From an uncultured Lactococcus sp. (GTDB taxonomy: Bacteria; Bacillota; Bacilli; Lactobacillales; Streptococcaceae), in contig NZ_CAKPUG010000006.1 of NCBI RefSeq assembly GCF_934191625.1, forward strand, positions 1 to 64,000: a DNA stretch of 64,000 nt. The letters run 5' to 3'. Shown here in pieces: positions 41,556 through 50,665 of this stretch. The position numbers and the translations under genes were made by a program. The notes beneath the pieces were generated by a model, which made no database searches, had not been told where the DNA came from, and saw nothing but the letters and a program-made list of their open reading frames with translations. Numbering within the stretch: position 1 is the first letter of the stretch; each line of letters starts with the position of its first letter.

Positions 41556-44351
41556 TTGTTTAAAAAAATATGTTTATTGCTATTTGTGCTGTGTCAACCA
41601 ATATTTTTTGGTACAAGTGTATCTGCTACAGAAGTGAAAGATTTGGATTTAAGTATCAGTTTGTCAGAAGTTCAAAGGCAAAAGATAAGCTTTGAAGCTC
41701 CTGATGACAGTAAAAGAAAACAGTACAGCATTTTTCTGATGGACAGCTCCAGGAGTATGGGTGGAAGAAGCGTCAAGCAGACCAAAGATATGGTTAGCAA
41801 GTTTGTAAAAGAGTCGGGTGCGTCCAAGCAGGAGCATCACATTGCACTTGTGAGTTTTGGAGATGAGGCAACCGTGCTTCAAGCTTTTACTCCCGATGAA
41901 AAACAGCTGCTGTCCGCTTTGGAAAAGATAGAAACGCGAGGGAAGACCAACTTATACAGTGGCTTGAAACGCGCAGAGCAGATTTTGCAAGAAGTCAAGT
42001 ATGAGGGACAAAAAAATATCTTCATCATTAGTGACCGGACACCAACCACAGGGGAAAAAGTAAATACAGGAAAGTATGGAAACAAAGACATTTACAGCTA
42101 TCAATTTGCTAATGCGGCGGATAATCTGGCGCAAAAGATGAAAGCAGAACAGCAGGTAAGCTTTCGGACTTTTGTATTTATGGATAAGATTGTGGACTCG
42201 ACCAAAGCATTTGCCCGAACCTTTTTCCAAAATATCCAAACAGATGGGGCCTTTGATTTCAAAGATGTACAAGATATGGATTTTGTTTTTAAAAGTAAGG
42301 AGGCAGGCAAGGAGTTCCAATCAGGGACTTTTAACTATGGTTCCGCACCTGCAGGAAAAGAAGGTAGGGATTCTCAAGCCATCTACCACTACAGTGATTC
42401 TTATTTTGAGCAGAGTGCCTATGCTTATCGCAAGGAGAAAAATCGTCCTTATGATCCACGGCTAGCGACCATGTCCCTCAACCTAGAGCTGTCTGCTTGG
42501 TCCAGTATCCAAGAAAAGAACTATATTTTAAAAAATAGAAACGCCAAGAGCTTGCTGGAAGAAATCGGTTTTGAAAAATTCCAGGTCAACCAGTATTTTC
42601 AAGTAAAACCCTCGAAAGACTCGATCGGTGCCATTGTTGCCCAGAAAGAACTGACCGTCAAAGAAGAAGACTACACCTTGATAGCGCTAGCTATCAGAGG
42701 CGGCGGTTACGAAGCCGAGTGGGCAAGCAATCTGACTCTGGGACGAGCGGGCGAGCATCAAGGTTTTAAAGAAGCTAGTGAAAAAGTACTGACCTTTTTA
42801 GACCAATACTTGAAAGAACACAAGGTAACAGGCAAGATAAAGCTCTGGATTAACGGTTATAGCCGTGCGGCCGCAGTGACCAACCTGACCGCTGGAGCTT
42901 TAAACAAGGGGCGTAAGCTAGCCAGTGGTGAACTCAAAGCAGAAGATATGTATGCTTTCTGCTTTGAAGCACCTGCGGGGACTTTGTTAGGAACAGGGAA
43001 TGACGATAAACGACATGACAATATTGTCAATGTTATTAATGTCAATGATGTGGTGACTAAAGTGGGACCAGAAGTGCAACCGTTTGAGTTCACACGTTAT
43101 GGACAAGATGCACGTTTACCTGATAAGAGTACCGTTTCAACTGCAGCTTATGAAGCTACGAAGAAGCGAATGGAAGGAGAGTTGAAAAAATTAGATTCTA
43201 ATTTAAGTTATAAATTAGAAAAATTTAGGGCTAAAAAAATCAGTATATTGGATATTTTTGATGGTTTGATTGTGGATGACCCAAAGGGTAAGAAAATGAA
43301 TGAATTTTTAAATGATATCATTGACAACTTGGCGGTCGAGAGTATAAAGAGTAGAAGCAAGTATGTAAATGCACATCAGGAAGACATACGAATACTAGCT
43401 GAACTCTATTTCACAACACGGGTTGAAGACAGGGAAAAACTTACAAAAAGTTTATTTAAAAATCTTGTCACCTCTATGATGTTAGGAAGTGATGCAACGA
43501 AAGTGAAAAATTTTGTTATTGACTGGTTGAGAACCATGGGGTTAGTTAATCATTCAGAGGTACGAATTGAGTCTTTAGCAGAGACTTTTCGAGAGCTTGT
43601 GTTCAAATTTATGATTAGCCACCCCAATCTTTCCGTAACGCTCATCCAAAATTTAGAACCAGTCGCCCAAGCCCACCATCCTGACCTTTGCCTTGCATGG
43701 TTGAGAGCGCAGGATGAAAATTATCAGAAGGAAAAGATTGAGGGTTCTGAGCCCAGTCAAACTTCAAAACGCATCCTAATAGCAGGAGATGTAGATATCA
43801 AGGTAAAGCGCGAAACAGGAGAAATGGAGGAATATTCGACGGATGAAGTCATGGAGCTTTCCACTTCAGCAGCAGAAGACACGACGGTACTTGTCCAAGC
43901 CAGCGAGGCGACCAACGTGGATTATACGGTACAGACCATTGATAATAAGGACGGAAGCGTACTTCTGACCGAAGAGTTTGAAGATGTTGAACTAAATGCG
44001 GGAGAAAAAGTTGAGATAAACCTCTATAAAGAATCAGAAGATAAAGCTACCGAACTTGTCAAGGAGAGTGCACAGCTTGCTGCAGAGACGCGAGGTAAAG
44101 AGGAATCATCAAAATATTATGCGACAAATATTAGAGTGGAAAACGAAAACCTAGGCTTTGTCCTAGGAGGTGGAATGACTCGCTTTGCAAACTATTCGCC
44201 CTTATATGCTATTTCACGAGAAAATGCAGAGTTTGTGGGTTGGTACAAAGGAGATGAGCGTCTATCTTCGGAAAATACTTATCAGCACCAAGTAAAAGCT
44301 GAGGAAGAACTTGTTGCGAAGTTTAGAGAGGTAAAGTCAGATGACCAGTAA
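41556..44351 (+). CDS. Secreted von Willebrand A plus lipase-like fusion protein
   Basis: 931 residues from a TTG start after AAAGGAG. Signal peptide about 1-24. A vWA domain (about 57-240) has the MIDAS motif D63-S65-S67 (MDSSRSMG) and IISDRTPT at 157-164. A second domain (about 372-715) looks like an alpha/beta-hydrolase lipase: an RGGG segment, nucleophile elbow GYSRA with Ser436, NVNDVV with Asp498, and AHHPDL with His707 or His708, together a plausible catalytic triad. The C-terminus holds a beta-rich region and an InlB-like repeat (FVGWYKGDE, about 893). There is no LPXTG motif or C-terminal TM segment. Paralogous DUF6273-like genes sit on both sides, overlapping downstream by 11 bases. 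Substrate and role are unknown. Confidence 0.75.
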   Translation: MFKKICLLLFVLCQPIFFGTSVSATEVKDLDLSISLSEVQRQKISFEAPDDSKRKQYSIFLMDSSRSMGGRSVKQTKDMVSKFVKESGASKQEHHIALVSFGDEATVLQAFTPDEKQLLSALEKIETRGKTNLYSGLKRAEQILQEVKYEGQKNIFIISDRTPTTGEKVNTGKYGNKDIYSYQFANAADNLAQKMKAEQQVSFRTFVFMDKIVDSTKAFARTFFQNIQTDGAFDFKDVQDMDFVFKSKEAGKEFQSGTFNYGSAPAGKEGRDSQAIYHYSDSYFEQSAYAYRKEKNRPYDPRLATMSLNLELSAWSSIQEKNYILKNRNAKSLLEEIGFEKFQVNQYFQVKPSKDSIGAIVAQKELTVKEEDYTLIALAIRGGGYEAEWASNLTLGRAGEHQGFKEASEKVLTFLDQYLKEHKVTGKIKLWINGYSRAAAVTNLTAGALNKGRKLASGELKAEDMYAFCFEAPAGTLLGTGNDDKRHDNIVNVINVNDVVTKVGPEVQPFEFTRYGQDARLPDKSTVSTAAYEATKKRMEGELKKLDSNLSYKLEKFRAKKISILDIFDGLIVDDPKGKKMNEFLNDIIDNLAVESIKSRSKYVNAHQEDIRILAELYFTTRVEDREKLTKSLFKNLVTSMMLGSDATKVKNFVIDWLRTMGLVNHSEVRIESLAETFRELVFKFMISHPNLSVTLIQNLEPVAQAHHPDLCLAWLRAQDENYQKEKIEGSEPSQTSKRILIAGDVDIKVKRETGEMEEYSTDEVMELSTSAAEDTTVLVQASEATNVDYTVQTIDNKDGSVLLTEEFEDVELNAGEKVEINLYKESEDKATELVKESAQLAAETRGKEESSKYYATNIRVENENLGFVLGGGMTRFANYSPLYAISRENAEFVGWYKGDERLSSENTYQHQVKAEEELVAKFREVKSDDQ

Positions 44352-45135
44352 AAAAATTTTTTTTCTTATTACTTCACTGCTCTTAAGCCTTGTCCTCTCA
44401 ATTGTCCTCATAAAGAGAGAGGAACTCGTGTATTTACTTCCTGCACAAGAACCACAAATCCTAAGAGATTTAGCTTATGACAAGGATAAACGCTTAGGAT
44501 ATACCGTTCACATCAAAGAAGATGGCAAGCTAGTGCCCTATCTGGTTCTCACGAAAAATTATATTGATCAAGGTAATGTCTTGTTGCTTCGAAAACATCT
44601 GCTGGATCCCCCTATGCCCTTTCAAGAAGGCTGGAAAAGATTTTATTACGGGCATAGTATGATTGATGCCTTTATGAACAAAGAGTTTATTAATCGTTTT
44701 CCTAAAAATGTGCAAGAAAATATTCCCCTCACAGAGCTTAGGATAAAAGCTCTAAAACCTAACTTTGAAAGTAGGTATATAGATAAAATAAAGCGGAAAC
44801 TTTTCTTGCTTTCGGATATTGATGTAGGGAACTATAAGCAAAGAATTCGTTTGGAAGAAGAGGAAAATTTGTTATATTTCAAGAGAAAGGATGGTGGAAA
44901 TACGACCAGACTCGCTTATTTGGAAAACGACCCTGTCGCTTATACTTGGTGGCTTCGTACTGCTTTTACGACGGATTCAGTAGTTGCGAAAACGATTGAT
45001 GATGGGATGTTTTCAGGCAACGGTGTTGTATATCCCGCCCATGTCCGCCCAGCCTTCACACTACCACCAAAATCCGAGGTGGAAGAAAAAGAAATCAATG
45101 GGCATAAGGAATATGTGCTTAAAATAGATAAGTAA
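44341..45135 (+). CDS. Membrane-anchored DUF6273-like protein B
   Basis: 264 residues, paralogue of protein A: TM segment about 5-23, DLAYDKDKRLGYTVHIKE, VLLLRKHLLDPPMPF, KLFLLSDIDVGNYK, TWWLRTAF and VVYPAHVRPAFTLPP. The segment between WWLRTAF and GVVYP differs markedly from A (TTDSVVAKTIDDG against ATASTVVSAVDYKG). The start lies inside the end of the vWA-lipase gene, with GAGAGG as ribosome site. The duplication around the fusion gene suggests that A and B work with it, or vary in what they bind. After its stop comes GAGGTTGGGACAAAA, a sequence often seen as half of lactic-acid-bacterial terminators, here without its second arm. Confidence 0.72.
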   Translation: MTSKKIFFLITSLLLSLVLSIVLIKREELVYLLPAQEPQILRDLAYDKDKRLGYTVHIKEDGKLVPYLVLTKNYIDQGNVLLLRKHLLDPPMPFQEGWKRFYYGHSMIDAFMNKEFINRFPKNVQENIPLTELRIKALKPNFESRYIDKIKRKLFLLSDIDVGNYKQRIRLEEEENLLYFKRKDGGNTTRLAYLENDPVAYTWWLRTAFTTDSVVAKTIDDGMFSGNGVVYPAHVRPAFTLPPKSEVEEKEINGHKEYVLKIDK

Positions 45136-45253
45136 GAGAGGTTGGGACAAAAATTAACATTGGACGCCTTTCGCTTAAAGTTTCAAAAATAAAGTCGCTC
45201 ACAATGACATGTAAGAATATCGTGTTCCCATATTTTTTTCTTGACGAAAAAAT

Positions 45254-45282
45254 TTGCATGTCACAAGAAAAAAGCGTAAAAT
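45254..45282 (+). promoter_or_regulatory. Adenosine deaminase promoter
   Basis: TTGCAT (45254-45259), 17-base spacer, TAAAAT (45277-45282). The upstream spacer 45136-45253 has no gene. Confidence 0.65.
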
Positions 45283-45316
45283 AGAAAAAATATATTTTTA
45301 TGGGGGCTCTAATCGA

Positions 45317-46348
45317 ATGCTTAATCCAGAAATCATTGCTTTAATGCCGAAAGTTGAACTTCATTGTCATCTTGATGGTTCACTCAGTTTGTCTTGTATT
45401 AAGCAGCTGGCTACTAACATAGGCTACGATTTAAATATGAATGATGAGGAGATACTGCAATGTGCCCAAGCACCAGAAACGACTCAAAGTCTTTTAGAAT
45501 ATCTAGATCGGTTTGACTTTGTTCTTCCCTTGCTTCAAAGCTACGTGAATCTTGAGTTAGCAGCTTATGATGTGGTCCGACAAGCTGCTGAAGATAATGT
45601 CAAATACATTGAAATTCGTTTTGCTCCTGGTCAGCACTTAGAAAAAAATCTAGAACTTGAGGAAGCTGTAGAAGCAGTGATTGCCGGTGTTTCTCGTGCT
45701 GAGGAAAATTTTGATATTGCTGCCAATGTTCTTATATGTGGTCTACGCCAGCAACCCGTTGGGCGTTTGGAAAAGTTGGTGCCGCTTTTTGATGAAATTG
45801 ACGATCAACATCTGGTTGGCTTTGATATGGCTGGTGATGAAGTGAACTATCCTCAATTAAAGTTTAAAAATTTATTAGATAAAGTGACAAGTCGTGGTGT
45901 GCAAGTGACGCTACATGCAGGTGAATGTCCAGGATGTGAACAAAATATCATTGATTCTGTGGAGATGGGGGCAACGCGACTTGGCCATGGCATCATGTCT
46001 AAAGAGCTTCCGGATTATCACCAAGTTTTGATGGAGTTGGGGATCGTTTTAGAAATGGCACCGACCAGTAATTTTCAAACGAAAGCTGTCCGCTGCCTAG
46101 AAGAATATCCTTTTTTTGAGTTGTATAAGAAAGGTCTCCATGTAACGATAAATACTGACAATCGTACAGTGAGCAATACTAACTTGCAGAAGGAATATGA
46201 GAAAATTGCAGAGTGGTATGATTTTCAAGTAAGTGATTTTGAGAGAATTAACCACTATGCGATTGATGGAGCTTTTATTAGCGAAGCAGAGAAAGACAAC
46301 TTGCATCGTCGTTTTACTCAAGAATATGCACAAATAGAAAAAAATTGA
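45317..46348 (+). CDS. add: Adenosine deaminase
   Basis: 343 residues from ATG 45317. The earlier in-frame ATG at 45254 lies in the promoter. It hydrolyses adenosine to inosine in purine salvage. The amidohydrolase metal and active-site motifs are present: HCHLDGS (about 16-22), HAGE (about 202-205), RLGHG (about 227), and the metal Asp in NTDNRTVS (about 281-288). The usual TDD is TDN here, as in related lactic-acid-bacterial enzymes. It is monocistronic, with a terminator at the stop. Confidence 0.93.
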   Translation: MLNPEIIALMPKVELHCHLDGSLSLSCIKQLATNIGYDLNMNDEEILQCAQAPETTQSLLEYLDRFDFVLPLLQSYVNLELAAYDVVRQAAEDNVKYIEIRFAPGQHLEKNLELEEAVEAVIAGVSRAEENFDIAANVLICGLRQQPVGRLEKLVPLFDEIDDQHLVGFDMAGDEVNYPQLKFKNLLDKVTSRGVQVTLHAGECPGCEQNIIDSVEMGATRLGHGIMSKELPDYHQVLMELGIVLEMAPTSNFQTKAVRCLEEYPFFELYKKGLHVTINTDNRTVSNTNLQKEYEKIAEWYDFQVSDFERINHYAIDGAFISEAEKDNLHRRFTQEYAQIEKN

Positions 46349-46366
46349 TTTCAATCAGTTTTTTTT
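46339..46366. terminator. Terminator between add and the VanZ-like gene
   Basis: Stem AAATTGATT (46342-46350) with AATCAGTTT (46353-46361), two-base loop, A and T flanks. It may serve both convergent genes. Confidence 0.8.
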
Positions 46367-46826
46367 AATGAAGCAAAAGAATAAAAGTAAAGAAGAATAA
46401 AAAGCCACCAAAAACTAAACTGATGATATTTTGGCTGTCTTCGTTTTTCTGGAGAGCGTGATAGAGTAGAAGCCCTATCAACCCCCCAGTAGAATTTGTG
46501 ATAATGTCAGTTATATCAGTAGCTCCTATGCCAAAGAGAAATTGAAGAATTTCGACAAAGAGACTGACAAAGAAGATTGCTCCTAGTTTTCTGAGAAAGC
46601 TATATTCTGAGAAGCGGCCCTTAAAAAAACCAAAAGGGATAAAAATGAGAAGGTTAAAAATAATTTCTAAACGTCCTCCAGATGCATCAAAGGGAGATAT
46701 ATTTACACTACGAGAAGGGAAAAAATGTGCTGTATTTATCGTATGTGTGAGATCAAATTTAAAAAGAATTCCCCAAAATAAAAAGAGAAGGTAATAAATG
46801 AAGATAATTTTGGAGAATTTATACAT
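46365..46826 (-). CDS. VanZ-like membrane protein
   Basis: 153 residues, four to five TM segments, with the VanZ-family pattern: an N-terminal TM, SVNISPF, LIFIPFGFFKG, then EILQFLFGIGATDITDIITNSTGGLIG (about 92-118), which carries the conserved D-x-x-D-x-x-x-N motif. VanZ raises teicoplanin resistance in enterococci; other members are of unknown envelope function. It stands alone on the minus strand. Confidence 0.88.
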   Translation of the reverse strand: MYKFSKIIFIYYLLFLFWGILFKFDLTHTINTAHFFPSRSVNISPFDASGGRLEIIFNLLIFIPFGFFKGRFSEYSFLRKLGAIFFVSLFVEILQFLFGIGATDITDIITNSTGGLIGLLLYHALQKNEDSQNIISLVFGGFLFFFTFILLLH

Positions 46827-46919
46827 GTGCGTCCTTAGCTATTTAAAAGTTTTTATCCCTATTATAGTAAATTAACTGAAAATAAGCTTAATGTCTTCAA
46901 TATAACTTCAATATAAATA

Positions 46920-46951
46920 GAAAAAACCATCATCGTAAGATGTGGTTTTTG
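46920..46951 (-). terminator. rnjA terminator
   Basis: Minus-strand hairpin pairing AAAAACCA-CATC with GATGTGGTTTTT, T-rich on that strand, right after the rnjA stop. Confidence 0.8.
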
Positions 46952-46953
46952 TA

Positions 46954-48642
46954 TTATTTATCGTCTGGTGTCATAATCATCGGAACAATGAGTGGTCGGC
47001 GTTCCGTCTGTTTATAAAGGAAAGGAGCCAGTGCTTCACGCATTGCTCGTGCCACGACAGCTTCATTAACGTTTTCTGTATTGAGCATGGCTTCGCGAAT
47101 CGCATTGAAAAGTACACGCTGCCCGTTACGAATCAAATCACCAGATTCACGCATGTAAATAAAGCCGCGACTGAGCATATCTGGTCCAGCCAGAACAGTC
47201 TTGTTTTTGAAATCCACAGTTGCCACAGCAAGTACAATACCATCTTCAGCAAGTTCATGACGGTCATGAAGTACCGCATTACCAACATCACCAATACCTG
47301 AGCCATCAACATAAGTATCAGCAGCAGGAAAATGATCGGCATAACGTGCTGAATCAGCAGTCAATGCAAGCACATCACCATTTTCGAAAATAAAGCAGTT
47401 CTCTTTAGGGACGCCAGTGTCTTGAGCAAGTCCTGCGTGAATTTTTAACATGCGGTACTCACCATGAACAGGCATGAAGTATTTTGGTTTAATCAAACGG
47501 AGCATTAATTTTTGCTCTTGTTGCCCACCGTGACCGGAAGTGTGAATGTTATTCATTTTACCGTAAACCACGGTCGCACCAGCTTCAGTGATCGTGTTGG
47601 CCAACTGATTTACGCCATGGGTGTTACCTGGAATCGCATTAGATGAGAAGACAACGGTATCTCCCATCTGCAGCGTAATGTGACGGTGCATACCATTAGC
47701 GATACGGCTTAAAGCTGCCATTGGCTCACCTTGAGATCCTGTACACATAATGAGTAGCTCACTTGAATTATATTGGTTCACTTCGTTTGGTTCAATGAAA
47801 GTCCCTTTAGGGGCTTTAATATAACCAAGTTCAAGACCATTGACAATGGCTTTTTCCATAGAACGACCAAAGACCACGATTTTGCGTCCTGTTTTTACCG
47901 CTCCATCTACAGCTTGTTGCAAACGGAAGATATTTGAAGCAAAAGAAGCAAAAATAATCCGTCCTTCAATGCGTTCAAAAATTTTCATGATGTTTTGGCC
48001 AACAACTTTTTCAGAGTGAGAGAAAATTGGAATTTCGGCATTGGTTGAGTCTGAGAGGAGAAGTAAAACTCCTTCTTCACCAAGAGCAGCCATACGGTGT
48101 AAATCAGCAGGCTCACCAACAGGCGTAAAGTCAAACTTGAAGTCACCTGTAGCTACAACTTTACCTTGAGGTGTTTCGACAACAATTCCTAAAGGTTCTG
48201 GAATGGAGTGAGTTGTGCGGAAGAAATTAACACTTAATTGGTTAAATTTAATTTCGCTATCCGCATGAATTTCAAAGAGTTTTGCATCACGCAAGAGCCC
48301 ATGTTCTTCCAATTTTCCACGAATTAAAGCAAGTGATAATGGGCCTGCATAAATAGGGATATTCGCTTGCTTAAGCAGGAAGGGAATACCACCGATATGG
48401 TCCTCATGTCCGTGTGTAATGAAGAGACCTTTGATACGATCGATATTTTCGACAATATAACTATAGTCAGGAATAACATAATCGACGCCCAAAAGGTCAT
48501 CTTCTGGGAATTTTATACCGGCGTCGATGATGATGATTTCATCTTGATATTCGACACCATATGTGTTCTTACCGATTTCGCCCAGTCCGCCGATAGCGTA
48601 AACTGCGACTTCATCGGAGTTAATTTTTAATGGTTTAATCAT
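46954..48642 (-). CDS. rnjA: Ribonuclease J
   Basis: 562 residues from ATG 48642, which has AGAAAG just upstream; the in-frame ATG at 48660 has no ribosome site. It is a metallo-beta-lactamase/beta-CASP ribonuclease of mRNA decay and rRNA processing. Motifs: HGHEDHIGG (about 75-83), TGDFKFD, SDSTNAE and the beta-CASP histidine segment [10 protein letters not shown]. The neighbour upstream is rpoY, as in Bacillus, which favours the J1 (rnjA) identity. Confidence 0.93.
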   Translation of the reverse strand: MIKPLKINSDEVAVYAIGGLGEIGKNTYGVEYQDEIIIIDAGIKFPEDDLLGVDYVIPDYSYIVENIDRIKGLFITHGHEDHIGGIPFLLKQANIPIYAGPLSLALIRGKLEEHGLLRDAKLFEIHADSEIKFNQLSVNFFRTTHSIPEPLGIVVETPQGKVVATGDFKFDFTPVGEPADLHRMAALGEEGVLLLLSDSTNAEIPIFSHSEKVVGQNIMKIFERIEGRIIFASFASNIFRLQQAVDGAVKTGRKIVVFGRSMEKAIVNGLELGYIKAPKGTFIEPNEVNQYNSSELLIMCTGSQGEPMAALSRIANGMHRHITLQMGDTVVFSSNAIPGNTHGVNQLANTITEAGATVVYGKMNNIHTSGHGGQQEQKLMLRLIKPKYFMPVHGEYRMLKIHAGLAQDTGVPKENCFIFENGDVLALTADSARYADHFPAADTYVDGSGIGDVGNAVLHDRHELAEDGIVLAVATVDFKNKTVLAGPDMLSRGFIYMRESGDLIRNGQRVLFNAIREAMLNTENVNEAVVARAMREALAPFLYKQTERRPLIVPMIMTPDDK

Positions 48643-48762
48643 TGTTTTCTTTCTATACATATTTGTATGACAAAATCACTTTAGAGTTGTGACTTTCGTC
48701 CCTTTCTAAAGTGTTTTCCAGTAAATCTTTTGATGCTGCAAGTTTAAGCATCTTTATTTTAT

Positions 48763-48993
48763 TTAAAAGCTTGTAATTTCAAGACCACCGTTTTCTTTTT
48801 CATATTCAACGGCTTCGTCTGAAAGTGAGTCGATGAATTCAACGTGATAGTCTGTATTTGCAGCTAAAAGTTCGCGCGCTAAGATGACACCTTCACGTGT
48901 ATCTGTAACATCAAGGTCAAGGTAGAGGACCTTAGTTGTTTCACGACGTGGTGAACGTGTTTTATCTTCTTGGTAAAATGCTTTGAAAATCAT
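48763..48993 (-). CDS. rpoY: RNA polymerase epsilon subunit
   Basis: 76 residues from ATG 48993 (MIFKAFYQEDKTRSPRRE), ending GLEITSF: the typical RpoY (DUF1447, YkzG) sequence and length. A longer frame to 49068 or 49125 exists, but a minus-strand -10 (TGCTAAAAT, about 49065-49073) puts the transcription start inside it. AAAGGA on the mRNA is separated from the ATG by a small hairpin, GCGAAT-CATT-ATTCGC. RpoY is a small accessory subunit of Firmicutes RNA polymerase. It is co-oriented with rnjA, the order known from Bacillus. Confidence 0.85.
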   Translation of the reverse strand: MIFKAFYQEDKTRSPRRETTKVLYLDLDVTDTREGVILARELLAANTDYHVEFIDSLSDEAVEYEKENGGLEITSF

Positions 48994-49068
48994 ATTATAT
49001 TTGAGCGAATAATGATTCGCTATCCTTTCTTTTGTTTCCGAGTGTTTCAGTTTTACAGTTACTTTCAT

Positions 49069-49434
49069 TTTAGCATAAAATGGAGATAATGAAAAGCAAA
49101 GGTTTATAGAGACAAAGCATTTCATTTATGGAAGTAGAGTTTTTTCACAATAGTAAAAGACCAGCCTAAGCTGCTCTTTAAGATATTAGTAAGAAGTTGA
49201 AAGGAAATAGCAATAATATTTTTTTGCTAGAGTTGCAGAAAAAATTCAAATTAGGAAATCGATAAAGTTCAAGAAATATAAAAAATGTTATAATAGATGC
49301 TATCGTATACTTCTAGATATTAAAAAAGAGCTACATGCTTTGTTCTGGCTTGTACATTTGGTAAGTTGAAAAGGAATTACTGAGGTGCAGGTATTAGGGT
49401 ATAATTAAATAAGAAGAATGGAGAATATAATCTC
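49069..49434. other. Gene-free region between rpoY and tsaB
   Basis: It holds the divergent promoters. On the minus strand, TGCTAAAAT serves rpoY. On the plus strand, an extended -10 TGTTATAAT (49286-49294) and a TATAAT at 49400-49405 could serve tsaB. The rest is AT-rich with no ORF that I can support. Confidence 0.5.
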
Positions 49435-50145
49435 GTGAAAATTTTAGCTTTTGACAGCTCGAGTAAGGCCTTGTCTGTGGCACTTGTCGATAATGATATT
49501 TTGTTGGGAGAAATTACTCTAAATTTAAAGAAAAACCATAGTACAACTCTGATGACCTCTGTTGATTTTTTGATGCACCAAGCTGCAGTAGAAGCGTCTG
49601 AACTTGATCGTATTGTGGTAGCACAAGGACCAGGATCCTATACAGGATTACGTTTGGCAGCAACTGTGGGAAAGACACTCGCTTACAGTTTGAATAAGGA
49701 TATCGTTGGTATCTCAAGTCTTTTCGCTATTGCGGCAAGATTGAAAACGGAAAGAGCCGTAGTTCCTGTGATGGATGCACGACGGGGTAACGCTTATGCT
49801 GCGCTTTACCAAGCAGATAAGGAAGTCGTTCCTGGACAACATTGTGTCTTTCGGGACTTCTTAGCAAACTTAGATAAGAACCTTCCGCTTGTATTTACAG
49901 GTGAAACGGACAACTTTGTGGCTGACATTGAAGCAGCAGGATTTACAAATTTTGAAATTATTGAAGACAGCTTAGACAAACTACCTTCAGCTTATCAAAT
50001 GGCCTTATTTGGTAAAAATATTGAACCTGTAGCGGTTCATGGCTTTGCTCCAAATTATTTGAAAAAAGTTGAAGCAGAAGAGAAATGGTTGGAGACACAT
50101 GAAGAATCTGAAAACGCTACTGGCGAATATGTTCAAAGGATTTGA
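49435..50145 (+). CDS. tsaB: tRNA threonylcarbamoyladenosine protein TsaB
   Basis: 236 residues from GTG 49435, with GGAG 11 bases ahead. It starts MKILAFDSSSKALSVALVD, and VVAQGPGSYTGLRLAA (about 61-76) is the family signature. TsaB partners TsaD and TsaE in making the t6A37 modification of ANN-reading tRNAs. It is the first gene of tsaB-rimI-GNAT-tsaD; the downstream gene starts inside its last codons. Confidence 0.95.
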   Translation: MKILAFDSSSKALSVALVDNDILLGEITLNLKKNHSTTLMTSVDFLMHQAAVEASELDRIVVAQGPGSYTGLRLAATVGKTLAYSLNKDIVGISSLFAIAARLKTERAVVPVMDARRGNAYAALYQADKEVVPGQHCVFRDFLANLDKNLPLVFTGETDNFVADIEAAGFTNFEIIEDSLDKLPSAYQMALFGKNIEPVAVHGFAPNYLKKVEAEEKWLETHEESENATGEYVQRI

Positions 50146-50665
50146 ACCACGTCGTTATCTTAATATGGATGAAGTGGACTTAAAGTCAAATATTGACGGT
50201 GTTGATTATCGCTTGGCAGAACGGAAAGATATCGTAGACATGCTTGCGATTGAGCGTGATGTTTACGATGGTGAAGTGCCTTGGACTTTTTCGCACTTTG
50301 AGCACGAGATAGTTCAAGATGAGAATGCTTTCTTTGTTTCAGCAGTCGTTGACAGTAAACTTATTGGTTTCATTGGAGTTCGCCTCACAGAACGTGGTAA
50401 AGTTGTGCATATTACGAATCTTGCGGTTGCTGTAGCCTATCAAGGCAAGGGTGTAGGGAGTAATCTCGTTAACCAAATGATACGTCTGATGACACTTCTC
50501 GGTAAGCAGCAGATGACGCTTGAAGTGCGGCGTGACAATACAAAAGCTCAAGGCCTTTACCGTCGTTTAGGCTTTTCAACAGGAAAACTCATTTCTCACT
50601 ATTATGAGGATGGCGGTGATGCTGTGTGGATGTCAAGACAATTGAGAACCGAACATGAAAATTGA
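50099..50665 (+). CDS. rimI: GNAT acetyltransferase, RimI-like
   Basis: 188 residues from ATG 50099, which follows GGAG; the frame opens 30 bases earlier with no site. A GNAT domain with acetyl-CoA loop VAVAYQGKGVGSNL (about 117-130) and the C-terminal RDNTKAQGLYRRLGF strand-helix. RimI acetylates the N-terminus of ribosomal protein bS18; position inside the tsa operon supports this assignment. It overlaps tsaB by 47 bases and the next GNAT gene by 11. Confidence 0.88.
   Translation: MKNLKTLLANMFKGFEPRRYLNMDEVDLKSNIDGVDYRLAERKDIVDMLAIERDVYDGEVPWTFSHFEHEIVQDENAFFVSAVVDSKLIGFIGVRLTERGKVVHITNLAVAVAYQGKGVGSNLVNQMIRLMTLLGKQQMTLEVRRDNTKAQGLYRRLGFSTGKLISHYYEDGGDAVWMSRQLRTEHEN

Noticed and set aside
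35718..45135. Diversity-generating retroelement acting on the DUF6273-like C-termini
   Set aside because: No reverse transcriptase, Avd-like gene or template repeat is visible in the window. Only the fold similarity and uneven GC support the idea, so it is kept as a question under findings.
45136..45160. GAGGTTGGGACAAAA as a terminator of the vWA-lipase cluster
   Set aside because: The matching second arm is absent, so no hairpin can form here; it may be a remnant only.
46942..47301. Plus-strand 119-codon ORF opposite rnjA
   Set aside because: Antisense shadow of the RNase J C-terminus with no ribosome site and His/Cys/Asn-rich composition typical of reverse-frame reading.
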